Assembly (NCBI GenBank): GCA_046756945.1
Contig: JBHHXI010000042.1
Location: 1 to 20,409, forward strand
Source: JACZQZ01 sp046756945
GTDB taxonomy: Bacteria; Pseudomonadota; Alphaproteobacteria; Rhodospirillales; 2-02-FULL-58-16
Direction: 5' to 3'
Length of the DNA: 20,409 nt
This document shows positions 6,936-15,559 of this stretch, one piece after another; positions within the stretch are counted from its first letter, which is position 1, and the number at the start of each line of letters is the position of its first letter. The notes beneath the pieces were generated by a model, which had not been told where the DNA came from, did no database searches, and saw only the letters and a program-made list of their open reading frames with translations. A program made the position numbers and the translations under genes.

Positions 6936-7528
6936 TGGAAGTCATCCTTTTGGAGCGCATCGAAACCCTTGGTCAGATGGGTGACGTGGTCAACGTCAAG
7001 CCCGGCTACGCCCGCAATTACCTGCTGCCCCAGAAAAAGGCGCTACGCGCCACCGAAGAGAACCGCCGCCACTTCGAGGGACAGCGGGTGCAACTGGAAG
7101 CCGACAACCTGGAGCAGCGCAAAGCCGCGGAGGAGGTGGGCGCGCGGCTGGACGGGCTGGCGGTGGTCCTCATCCGCCAGGCCGGCGACGCGGGCCAACT
7201 GTATGGTTCGGTCAACGCCCGCGACATCGCCAAGGAAGTCACCCAGGCCGGCTTCACGGTCGAGCGCCGTCAAGTCCAGCTTCCCCAGACCATCAAGGCC
7301 CTCGGCCTGTACTCGGTACGCATTGCCCTGCACCCCGAGCTCGTTGTCGGCGTGAGCGTCAACGTCGCGCGCTCCGAGGATGAAGCGGAGATCCAGGCCA
7401 AGACCGGCAAGGCCGTGGTCAACCTGGATTTGGAACAGGAACAGGAACAGGAACAGGAACAGGAGCAGAAACGGGAGCAGGAGCAGAAACAGGAGCATGA
7501 ACAGGAACAGAAACAGGAACAGGAATAG
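6935..7528 (+). CDS. rplI: 50S ribosomal protein L9 with a Glu-Gln repeat tail
   Basis: The 197-residue protein has the L9 N-domain (MEVILLERIETLGQMGDVVN, then VKPGYARNYLLP), the long connecting helix, and the C-domain (GQLYGSVNARDIAKEV ending near SVNVARSEDE). L9 binds 23S rRNA near the L1 stalk and supports frame maintenance. E. coli L9 is about 149 residues. Here residues 167-197 form an almost pure Glu/Gln tail with a few Lys, Arg and His, encoded by a GARCAG hexanucleotide array. The stop TAG and a second in-frame TAG two codons later lie inside the same array, which suggests that CAG codons mutated to TAG. The ATG overlaps the previous stop, so translation is coupled. Confidence 0.96.
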   Translation: MEVILLERIETLGQMGDVVNVKPGYARNYLLPQKKALRATEENRRHFEGQRVQLEADNLEQRKAAEEVGARLDGLAVVLIRQAGDAGQLYGSVNARDIAKEVTQAGFTVERRQVQLPQTIKALGLYSVRIALHPELVVGVSVNVARSEDEAEIQAKTGKAVVNLDLEQEQEQEQEQEQKREQEQKQEHEQEQKQEQE

Positions 7529-7534
7529 GAATAG
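7433..7534 (+). repeat. GAACAG-type hexanucleotide array
   Basis: The array starts with over five perfect GAACAG units and then degenerates to GAGCAG, AAACAG and GAATAG variants. It runs through the rplI stop at 7526-7528 to a second TAG at 7532-7534. The coding strand is nearly pure purine apart from one C per unit. Such an array is prone to replication slippage. As units are six bases, length change would not shift the frame. Confidence 0.9.
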
Positions 7535-7580
7535 GGAAGACACGGGCGCGGCCGGTTCCACTCCAAATCCCGTCGTTTTA

Positions 7581-7589
7581 TGATATACT
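7581..7589 (+). promoter_or_regulatory. Extended -10 promoter for the cfa-like gene
   Basis: TGA followed by TATACT forms a TGn-extended -10 box in an AT-rich patch (TTTTATGATATACTAG). No good -35 lies at the usual distance, which is normal for extended -10 promoters. Transcription would start near 7596. It separates the following gene from the ribosomal operon. I see no clear terminator after rplI. Confidence 0.5.
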
Positions 7590-7670
7590 AGATGTTGGTA
7601 TCCGCCGTGGGGCGACCACCGGCCCCTGGCAGCCGCGACAAGACGGCAGCGGAATGGGAGGAGTGGTGCC

Positions 7671-8909
7671 GTGTTGGTGGCGAGAATGCTGAACCACCTG
7701 ATTCGGGTGGGGACGCTGGGTGTCATTGATGTGGCCGGCCGGACGCATCGTTTCGGGACCGGATCGGCGCCGACGCTGACGGTACGGCTGCACAACAAGG
7801 GCCTGTACTGGAAGCTCTTCTTCAGCCCCGAACTGCACGCCGGCGAGGCCTACATGGACGGCACGCTGACGGTGGAGGACGGCAGCCTCTACGACTTCCT
7901 CGAATTGATAACCATGAACATGGGCACCGCCGGATACCATCCCTTCTACCGGGCGGTGGAGTGGGTGGCGCGGATGGTTCGGCACGTCCAGCAGTTCAAC
8001 CCGATTGGCCGGGCGCGCGGCAACGTGGCCCATCATTACGACCTGTCGGATGCCCTTTACGATCTTTTCCTCGATGGCGGCCGGCAGTATTCGTGCGCCT
8101 ACTTCGCCGACGGCGACGAAGACCTGGAGACGGCGCAGGAGAAAAAAATGCGCCACGTCGCCGCCAAGCTTCTCCTGAAACCGGGCCACAGGGTCCTCGA
8201 CATCGGCTCCGGCTGGGGCGGGCTGGCGCTCTATCTGGCCCGGGAAATGCAGGTCGACGTCACCGGCATAACCCTGTCGTCGAACCAGCTCGAGGCATCG
8301 CGGACGCTGGCCGAGGAGGCGGGATTAGCCGGGCGCGCGCGCTTCTTCCTGCGCGACTACCGCGAGGAGACCGGCACTTATGACCGCATCGTCTCCGTCG
8401 GCATGTTCGAGCACGTCGGCATCGGCCACTACCACCGGTTTTTCACCAAGGTGCGGGACCTGTTGGCCGAGGACGGCGTGGCGCTCCTGCACACCATCGG
8501 ACGGCGCTACGGGCCGCAGGTGACCAGCCCGTGGATCCGCAAGTACATCTTCCCCGGCGGTTACAGCCCGGCGCTTTCCGAAGTCGTCGCGGTGGTCGAA
8601 AAGCTGGACCTGTGCATCACCGACATCGAGGTGCTGCGCCTCCACTACGCCGAGACCCTGCGCCAGTGGCGGATGCGCTTCCTGGCTAACCGCGACCAGG
8701 CGAAGGCGCTGTACGACGAGCGTTTCTGCCGCATGTGGGAATACTACCTGGCATCCGCCGAGGCCGCCTTCCGGTACCTGGACCACGAGGTCCTGCAGAT
8801 CCAGCTGGCCAAACGCCAGGACGCCGTGCCGCTGACCCGGGACTACATCACCGAGTTGGAGCGCTCCCTGGCCGAAACCGCGGGCGGCCGACACAGCCGG
8901 GCGGCGTGA
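7671..8909 (+). CDS. Cyclopropane-fatty-acyl-phospholipid synthase family methyltransferase
   Basis: The 412-residue protein matches the Cfa family, which methylenates double bonds of membrane phospholipid acyl chains using S-adenosylmethionine. The SAM motif VLDIGSGWGG lies at 175-184. Residues matching E. coli Cfa active-site and bicarbonate positions are visible: Cys142 in QYSCAYF, Glu247 in MFEHVG, His274 in LLHTIGR and Tyr326 in LHYAETLRQW. The length and N-terminal domain fit true Cfa. The GTG start is chosen because GGGAGGAG (7656-7663) lies 7 bases before it. An ATG five codons later is the alternative. Some family members make other methylated fatty acids, so the exact product is not certain. 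Confidence 0.9.
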   Translation: MLVARMLNHLIRVGTLGVIDVAGRTHRFGTGSAPTLTVRLHNKGLYWKLFFSPELHAGEAYMDGTLTVEDGSLYDFLELITMNMGTAGYHPFYRAVEWVARMVRHVQQFNPIGRARGNVAHHYDLSDALYDLFLDGGRQYSCAYFADGDEDLETAQEKKMRHVAAKLLLKPGHRVLDIGSGWGGLALYLAREMQVDVTGITLSSNQLEASRTLAEEAGLAGRARFFLRDYREETGTYDRIVSVGMFEHVGIGHYHRFFTKVRDLLAEDGVALLHTIGRRYGPQVTSPWIRKYIFPGGYSPALSEVVAVVEKLDLCITDIEVLRLHYAETLRQWRMRFLANRDQAKALYDERFCRMWEYYLASAEAAFRYLDHEVLQIQLAKRQDAVPLTRDYITELERSLAETAGGRHSRAA

Positions 8910-8933
8910 CGACGCGGCAAATCGGGACACCGG

Positions 8934-8961
8934 TTTTCCACTGATGATCCCCTTTTCCACA
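8934..8961 (+). promoter_or_regulatory. DnaA-box-like pair upstream of dnaB
   Basis: TTTTCCACA at 8953-8961 fully matches the DnaA box consensus TTWTNCACA. TTTTCCACT at 8934-8942 is the same with one end mismatch. They are direct repeats 19 bases apart, about two helical turns, and the nearer one is about 45 bases before the expected dnaB transcription start. DnaA control of dnaB is inference. Confidence 0.45.
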
Positions 8962-8993
8962 GGTCAATCGAAAGATACGGTTTTTTTCCCCGC

Positions 8994-8999
8994 TATAAT
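8994..8999 (+). promoter_or_regulatory. Consensus -10 box of dnaB
   Basis: TATAAT is a perfect -10 hexamer in an otherwise GC-rich context, and transcription would start near 9006. No good -35 precedes it at 16-18 bases, so it may depend on an activator. The inferred start site also rules out the in-frame TTG at 9002 as the dnaB start. Confidence 0.55.
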
Positions 9000-9058
9000 T
9001 TTTGTTCGCGATTTACCCCAATTTCATAGGGCCGAGGTGGAGGTTTACCTTTCCGCCC

Positions 9059-10564
9059 ATGCCCACCGCGCTGACCTCCCCGCCGCCCCAGGACCTGTCC
9101 CGCTCCGACGACCCCGCGCCGGCGCTGCGCACGCCGCCCCACAACATCGAGGCCGAAAAGGCGTTGCTCGGCGCCATCCTGGCGAATAACCGCGCCTACG
9201 AAAGGGTGTCGGAGTTCCTGCGTCGCGAGCACTTCGCGCTGACCCACCACGGCCGCGTCTTCGAGGCCGCGGCGGCGCTCATCGAACGGGGCCAGATCGC
9301 CGATCCCGTCACCCTCAAGCGATACTTCGAGCAGGACGAGACCCTGGCCGAGATCGGCGGGCCGGCGTACCTGTCCGAGCTGGCGAATTCCGCCGTCACC
9401 GTGATTAACGCCGGCGAGTACGGCCGCATCGTCTACGACCTCTATCTGAAGCGGGAGCTGATCGGCCTGGGCGAGGACCTGGTCAACAGGGCCTACGCCG
9501 GCGACGTGGACGAGACCGCCGTCGATCAGATCGAGCGGGCCGAGCAGGGCCTCTACGACCTGGCCACCACCGGCGAGTACGAAGGCGGTTTCCAGCCCTT
9601 CAAGGACTCCGTGCTCAAGGCCATCCAGATGGCCGAAACGGCGCACAAACGCGTCGGCGGGCTCGCCGGCGTGGCCACCGGGCTTTCCGATCTGGACAAG
9701 ATCCTGGGCGGCCTGCACCCGTCGGACCTGATCATCCTGGCCGGCCGGCCGTCCATGGGCAAGACGGCGCTGGCCACCAACATCGCCTACAACGCCGCCT
9801 ATTCCCACCATCAGACCGAGGGCGCGGTAGGCGCCGTCGTCGGTTTCTTTTCCCTGGAGATGTCGGCCGAGCAACTGGCCAGCCGCATCCTGTCCGAGCA
9901 GACCGACATCTCGTCGGACCGCATGCGCAAGGGCGAGCTGTCCAACGACGAGTTCACCCGGCTGGTGTCGGCCAGCCAGACCCTGCATCAGATCCCCATC
10001 TTCATCGACGACACGCCGGCGCTCACCGTCAGCGCCCTGCGCACCCGGGCGCGCCGGCTCAGGCGCCAGCACAACCTGGGCCTTGTCGTCGTCGACTACC
10101 TGCAGCTCATTACCGGGAGCGTGACCTCGCGCAACGACGGCCGGGTGCAGGAGGTTTCCGAAATCACCCGCGGCCTGAAGGCCCTGGCCAAGGAACTGGG
10201 CGTGCCCGTGCTGGCGCTGTCGCAGCTATCGCGCCAGGTCGAGCAGCGGGACCCGCCCAGGCCGCAACTATCCGACCTCCGCGAATCCGGCTCCATCGAG
10301 CAGGACGCCGACGTGGTTAATTTCATCTTCCGCGAGGAGTATTACCTGGAGCGGAAAAAACCCGCTCACCGCGCCGACGAAGATGACGCCTCGTTCGACA
10401 GGCGATACGCCAATTGGATGGAGAACAAGCGCAAGGTGGCGAACCTGGCGGACATCATCATCGCCAAGCAGCGCCACGGCCCCACCGGCGAGGTCAAGCT
10501 GATGTTCCAGGGCGCCTTTACCCGCTTCGGCAACCTGGACACGGACCACGTGCCCGACGGATGA
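9059..10564 (+). CDS. dnaB: Replicative DNA helicase
   Basis: The 501-residue hexameric 5'-3' helicase unwinds DNA at the replication fork. The DnaB N-terminal domain starts at about residue 20 (PPHNIEAEKALLGAIL), and the RecA-like C-domain begins near 200. Walker A is GRPSMGKTAL with Lys235, and Walker B is LGLVVVDYLQLI with Asp346. LSQLSRQVEQRDPPRPQLSDLRESGSIEQDAD is the signature helicase segment (first part quoted for identification: LSQLSRQVEQR, then LSDLRESGSIEQDAD). The ATG at 9059 begins a Pro/Ser-rich leader typical of the family. The best GGAGG lies a long 15 bases upstream, so initiation may be modest. No intein interrupts the ATPase motifs. alr follows after 9 bases. Confidence 0.97.
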   Translation: MPTALTSPPPQDLSRSDDPAPALRTPPHNIEAEKALLGAILANNRAYERVSEFLRREHFALTHHGRVFEAAAALIERGQIADPVTLKRYFEQDETLAEIGGPAYLSELANSAVTVINAGEYGRIVYDLYLKRELIGLGEDLVNRAYAGDVDETAVDQIERAEQGLYDLATTGEYEGGFQPFKDSVLKAIQMAETAHKRVGGLAGVATGLSDLDKILGGLHPSDLIILAGRPSMGKTALATNIAYNAAYSHHQTEGAVGAVVGFFSLEMSAEQLASRILSEQTDISSDRMRKGELSNDEFTRLVSASQTLHQIPIFIDDTPALTVSALRTRARRLRRQHNLGLVVVDYLQLITGSVTSRNDGRVQEVSEITRGLKALAKELGVPVLALSQLSRQVEQRDPPRPQLSDLRESGSIEQDADVVNFIFREEYYLERKKPAHRADEDDASFDRRYANWMENKRKVANLADIIIAKQRHGPTGEVKLMFQGAFTRFGNLDTDHVPDG

Positions 10565-10573
10565 GCCGGCGCC

Positions 10574-11686
10574 ATGACCAGCGTGGAAAATTGCGGCGCC
10601 ATCCTCACCATCGACCTCGACGCCATCGCCGCCAACTACCGGCTCTTGCGCGGCAGGCTGACCGGCGCCGCCTGCGCCGCCGTGGTCAAGGCCGACGCGT
10701 ACGGCCTGGGAATGGAGCACGTGGCTCCGGCGCTCGCCAGGAGCGGATGCGAGACCTTCTTCGTCGCCCATATTGACGAGGGCATCCGGCTCAGGCGTCT
10801 GCTCCCGGACGCCGACATCCATGTGTTCAACGGGCTTCACGCCGGCTGCGAGCCGGTCTTCGCCGAACACCGGCTGGTGCCCGTGCTCAACTCCCTTGGC
10901 GACATCGAGGCCTGGGCCCGGTTCTGCGGCCGGGCCGGCGCGTCCCCGGTCCCGCCCGCCGACATTCACCTCGACACCGGCATGACGCGATTGGGCCTGC
11001 CCCCCGATGAAGTGGATGTCCTGGCCCGCGAGCCGGACCGGCTCGGGCCCATCGACGTGGCCTACGTGCTCAGCCATCTGGCCTGCGCCGACGCGCCGGG
11101 CCATGGGCTGAACCGCCGGCAACTGGACGCCTTGCGGAAGGCACGGGGCGCCCTGCCGGCGGCTCCGGCGTCCCTCGCCAACTCGTCGGGCATCTTTTTG
11201 GGCCCCGACTACCACTTCGATCTGGCCCGTCCGGGGGCCGCGCTGTACGGCGTCGCGCCGGTCCCCGGCGAGCCCAATCCGATGGCGCAAGTGGTTCGCC
11301 TACAAGGAAAAATCCTGCAAGTCCGCGACGTTGACACTCCCCAGACCGTTGGCTATGGTGCCACCCATCGCATCGCCCGGCGGGGGCGGATCGCCACCGT
11401 GGCCGTGGGTTACGCCGACGGGTACCTCCGATCCTTGAGCAACAGCGGCGGTGCAAATTTCGGAGACATCCGGGTGCCAGTTGTGGGGCGCGTGTCCATG
11501 GACCTCATCACCCTAGACGTTTCCGACCTTCCCCACCGCATGGCCCGCCCCGGCGACCTTGTCGACCTGATCGGCCCGCACAATCCGGTTGACCGTCTGG
11601 CGGCGGACGCCGGCACCATCGGCTACGAAATCCTGACCAGCCTGGGATCGCGCTATCACCGGGTTTACAAGGGTGGCGGTGTCTAG
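10574..11686 (+). CDS. alr: Alanine racemase
   Basis: The 370-residue PLP enzyme interconverts L- and D-alanine for peptidoglycan precursors. The PLP lysine is Lys39 in AVVKADAYGLG, and the opposing catalytic tyrosine is Tyr261 in VGYGATHR. The conserved DTGMTRLGL and GRVSMDLITLDVSDL segments are present. The length is normal for a full TIM-barrel plus beta-domain enzyme. The ATG follows GGATGAG, which overlaps the dnaB stop. The dnaB-alr adjacency is widespread in proteobacteria. The downstream mlaE frame overlaps or nearly touches its end, so the four genes dnaB-alr-mlaE-mlaF may be one transcript. Confidence 0.97.
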   Translation: MTSVENCGAILTIDLDAIAANYRLLRGRLTGAACAAVVKADAYGLGMEHVAPALARSGCETFFVAHIDEGIRLRRLLPDADIHVFNGLHAGCEPVFAEHRLVPVLNSLGDIEAWARFCGRAGASPVPPADIHLDTGMTRLGLPPDEVDVLAREPDRLGPIDVAYVLSHLACADAPGHGLNRRQLDALRKARGALPAAPASLANSSGIFLGPDYHFDLARPGAALYGVAPVPGEPNPMAQVVRLQGKILQVRDVDTPQTVGYGATHRIARRGRIATVAVGYADGYLRSLSNSGGANFGDIRVPVVGRVSMDLITLDVSDLPHRMARPGDLVDLIGPHNPVDRLAADAGTIGYEILTSLGSRYHRVYKGGGV

Positions 11687-12470
11687 TCTCAACGCGATGA
11701 ACGTCCTGCAGCCCATCGGCCGGATCTTCCTCGGCTTCCTGGCGACCGTCGGCCGCCTGACCATGTTCACCGGGTCGGCGCTGTCGCACTGCGTACGGCC
11801 GCCGTTCTACCCGCGCATCATCGGGCGCCAGATGATCGAGATCGGGTACTTCTCGCTGCCCGTGGTCGGGCTGACCGCCATCTTCGCCGGCATGGTGCTG
11901 GCCCTGCAAAGCTACACCGGCTTCGCCCGTTTCTCGGCCGAAGGCGCGATCGCCAACGTCGTCGTGCTGTCCATCACCCGCGAGCTGGGGCCGGTGCTGG
12001 CCGGCCTCATGGTGGCCGGGCGCGTCGGCGCCGCCATGGCCGCCGAGCTCGGCACCATGCGGGTGACCGAGCAGATCGACGCCCTGGGCACGTTGTCGAC
12101 CAATCCCATGAAGTACCTGGTGGCGCCGCGGCTGATCGCGGGCCTGACCATGATGCCGGTCCTGGTGTTCATCGCCGACATCATCGGCGTCTTCGGGGGC
12201 TACGTGGTCGGCGTCTACAAGCTCGGCTTCAACGCGGCCAATTATTTGCAGCGCACCTATGATTTCCTGGAGGCCGAGGACGTGGTTTCGGGTCTGGTCA
12301 AGGCGTCGGTCTTCGGTTTCATCGTCACCCTCATGGGCTGTTACCATGGCTACCACTCCAAGGGCGGCGCCCAGGGCGTGGGCACGGCCACCACCTACGC
12401 CGTGGTCTCGGCCTCCATCCTCATCCTGTCGTCGGACTACATCCTGACCGAGCTGTTTTTCGCCAGATGA
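11679..12470 (+). CDS. mlaE: MlaE-type permease of a lipid-transport ABC system
   Basis: The roughly 260-residue membrane protein is of the MlaE/YrbE family, the permease of the Mla phospholipid transporter between inner and outer membrane. Family features are visible: an N-terminal amphipathic segment (MNVLQPIGRIFLGFL), then GLTAIFAGMVLALQSY, SITRELGPVLAGLMVAGRVG and MRVTEQIDALGTL, the signature of the coupling region. Three starts are possible: GTG 11673, GTG 11679 and ATG 11697. I chose 11679 since AAGGG (11669-11673) is then well spaced, but ATG 11697 gives the most typical family N-terminus. The start overlaps the end of alr, and the stop overlaps mlaF by four bases. Confidence 0.92.
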   Translation: MSSLNAMNVLQPIGRIFLGFLATVGRLTMFTGSALSHCVRPPFYPRIIGRQMIEIGYFSLPVVGLTAIFAGMVLALQSYTGFARFSAEGAIANVVVLSITRELGPVLAGLMVAGRVGAAMAAELGTMRVTEQIDALGTLSTNPMKYLVAPRLIAGLTMMPVLVFIADIIGVFGGYVVGVYKLGFNAANYLQRTYDFLEAEDVVSGLVKASVFGFIVTLMGCYHGYHSKGGAQGVGTATTYAVVSASILILSSDYILTELFFAR

Positions 12471-13243
12471 GCGACGCCCAACCCAAAATCCGGCTGCGCG
12501 ACCTGCACAAGTCCTTCGGCGACAAGGTGGTGCTGAACGGCGTCGACCTGGACGTCGGCGTCGGCGAATCGGTCGTCGTCATCGGCGGCTCGGGCACGGG
12601 CAAGTCGGTGATGATCAAGTGCATCCTGGCGCTTCTGCCGGTCGGCACGGGCAGCATCCAGGTGGACGGGGAGGAAGTGGTCGGCATCGGGACCAAGGAC
12701 CGCGAGCGCATCAACCGGAAATTCGGCATGTTGTTCCAGGGGGCGGCGCTGTTCGACAGCCTGCCGGTGTGGGAGAACGTGGCTTTCGGACTGCTCGCCG
12801 AGAAACGGGTGTCGCGCCGGGACGCCAGGGAAATCGCCGTCGGCAAGCTGGCCCAGGTGGGCCTGACGCCGGAAGTGGGCGATCTTTACCCGGCGGAACT
12901 TTCCGGCGGCATGCAGAAACGGGTCGCCCTGGCGCGCGCCATCGCCGCCGATCCCGAGATCATCTTCTTCGACGAGCCCACCACCGGCCTCGACCCGATC
13001 ATGGCCGACGTGATCAACGATCTGATCGTCAAGATCAGCCACGAGGTGGGCGCCACGGCGCTGTCGATCACCCACGACATGGCGAGCGCCCGCAAGATCG
13101 CCCACCGCATCGCCATGTTGTATGAGGGACAGATCATCTGGGTCGGCCCGACCGCCGACATCGACAACTCGGGCAACCCCTACGTGGAGCAATTCATCAA
13201 CGGCCGCGCCGTGGGCCCGATCAAGATGGCGATCCGGGCGTGA
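12467..13243 (+). CDS. mlaF: MlaF-type ABC ATPase
   Basis: The 258-residue ATPase energises the MlaE permease. Walker A is GGSGTGKS with Lys46, followed by the Q-loop region MLFQGAALFDSLPVWENV. The signature is LSGGMQKRVALARA near 145, Walker B is IIFFDEPTTGLDP with Asp169-Glu170, and the H-loop His203 lies in SITHDMAS. The AALFDSLPVWENVAF stretch is characteristic of MlaF rather than other importers. The ATG overlaps the mlaE stop (ATGA), which implies a coupled complex. The substrate-binding partner MlaD and the periplasmic MlaC are not in this window, since the next gene is radA. Confidence 0.94.
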   Translation: MSDAQPKIRLRDLHKSFGDKVVLNGVDLDVGVGESVVVIGGSGTGKSVMIKCILALLPVGTGSIQVDGEEVVGIGTKDRERINRKFGMLFQGAALFDSLPVWENVAFGLLAEKRVSRRDAREIAVGKLAQVGLTPEVGDLYPAELSGGMQKRVALARAIAADPEIIFFDEPTTGLDPIMADVINDLIVKISHEVGATALSITHDMASARKIAHRIAMLYEGQIIWVGPTADIDNSGNPYVEQFINGRAVGPIKMAIRA

Positions 13244-13373
13244 GGCGCCCGCACCCGCGGGGCCAGGCGCTCCCGGTGGCCCGGGGACCGCAATCGGTTG
13301 TCATTAAGGGTTTTTCCGGGTCTTTCGCGGTCCTGGCGATGGTCACATTTTTCTCCTTGGGCGGCCGGGATTC

Positions 13374-13382
13374 TGGTCTAAT
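13374..13382 (+). promoter_or_regulatory. Extended -10 promoter for the radA operon
   Basis: TGG followed by TCTAAT is a TGn-extended -10 about 47 bases before the radA start, with only weak -35 material (CTTGGG). The word CTGGTCTAA recurs in the promoter near 20200. The remainder of the 185-base mlaF-radA gap contains GACCGC/GCGGTC inverted arms about 35 bases apart and short T-runs, but no clear terminator. Confidence 0.45.
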
Positions 13383-13428
13383 GCCGGCGCACCGTTTCAC
13401 CATTGCCCCGTAGGGAGGGCCCGGGCCC

Positions 13429-14878
<1,450 letters not shown>

Positions 14879-14886
<8 letters not shown>

Positions 14887-15541
14887 CCTGCCGGTCAATG
14901 TCACGGACATCGGCGTCGGCGTGGTGCTGCTGGTCTCGGCGCTGTTGGCGTATGCGCGCGGATTCGTCCACGAGGTGCTGGCGGTGGGGGGATGGATCGG
15001 CGCCATTTTCACCACCATCTACGGCTTCCCCTATGCAAAACCGTTTGCCCGCGACCTGATTGAGCTGCAGTGGGTCGCCGATCTGACCACCGGCACGGTC
15101 CTTTTCATCGTCAGTCTGGTCATCCTGTCGATCATCACCCGGACGATTTCCAACCGGGTCCAGGCGAGCATGCTGAACGCCCTTGACCGGTCGCTCGGTT
15201 TCCTGTTCGGAATCCTCCGCGGCGCGGTGCTCGTCAGCCTCGCCTACGTGGGCGTGGAAATGGTGCAGCCCGTGTCCGAGCAGCCTCCGTGGCTGCGCTC
15301 GGCCCGTTCCATGCCGGTGATCGAGGCCGGGGCGCGGCTGTTGCGGTCGCTGATCCCCGACGACGAAGACGACGCCGCTGCCACCGATGCCCGCGAAAAG
15401 GCGCAAAGGATCCTTGATGCGGAAAAGGCGATGCGCCAAATGTTGAGTACGCAACCCAAGGCCAAAGACACCGGCGCGCCCGGCGGCTACGGTCCCAACG
15501 AACGCCGCGACATGGAACGGCTGATCGACAGCAGCCGATAA
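14879..15541 (+). CDS. cvpA: CvpA family membrane protein
   Basis: The 220-residue inner-membrane protein has four hydrophobic segments (VGVVLLVSALLAYARGF, GWIGAIFTTIYGF, LFIVSLVILSIITR and FGILRGAVLVSLAYVG). These are followed by a charged, probably cytoplasmic tail rich in Asp, Glu and Ala from about residue 150. LDRSLGFLFGILRG is the CvpA signature. The family was named for colicin V production in E. coli, where cvpA also sits upstream of purF, and its physiological role relates to envelope homeostasis. The start overlaps radA, and purF follows after 18 bases, so the genes are likely cotranscribed. Confidence 0.92.
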
Positions 15542-15559
15542 GCCGAGTAAGTACTAGGT

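Noticed and set aside
9002..9058. Alternative TTG start for dnaB, 19 codons upstream
   Set aside because: It lies at or before the inferred transcription start from TATAAT at 8994-8999, and has no ribosome site.
13287..13340. Possible terminator after mlaF (GACCGC ... GCGGTC arms with T-runs)
   Set aside because: The arms are only 6 bp with a loop of about 35 bases, and the T-run lies inside rather than after the stem.
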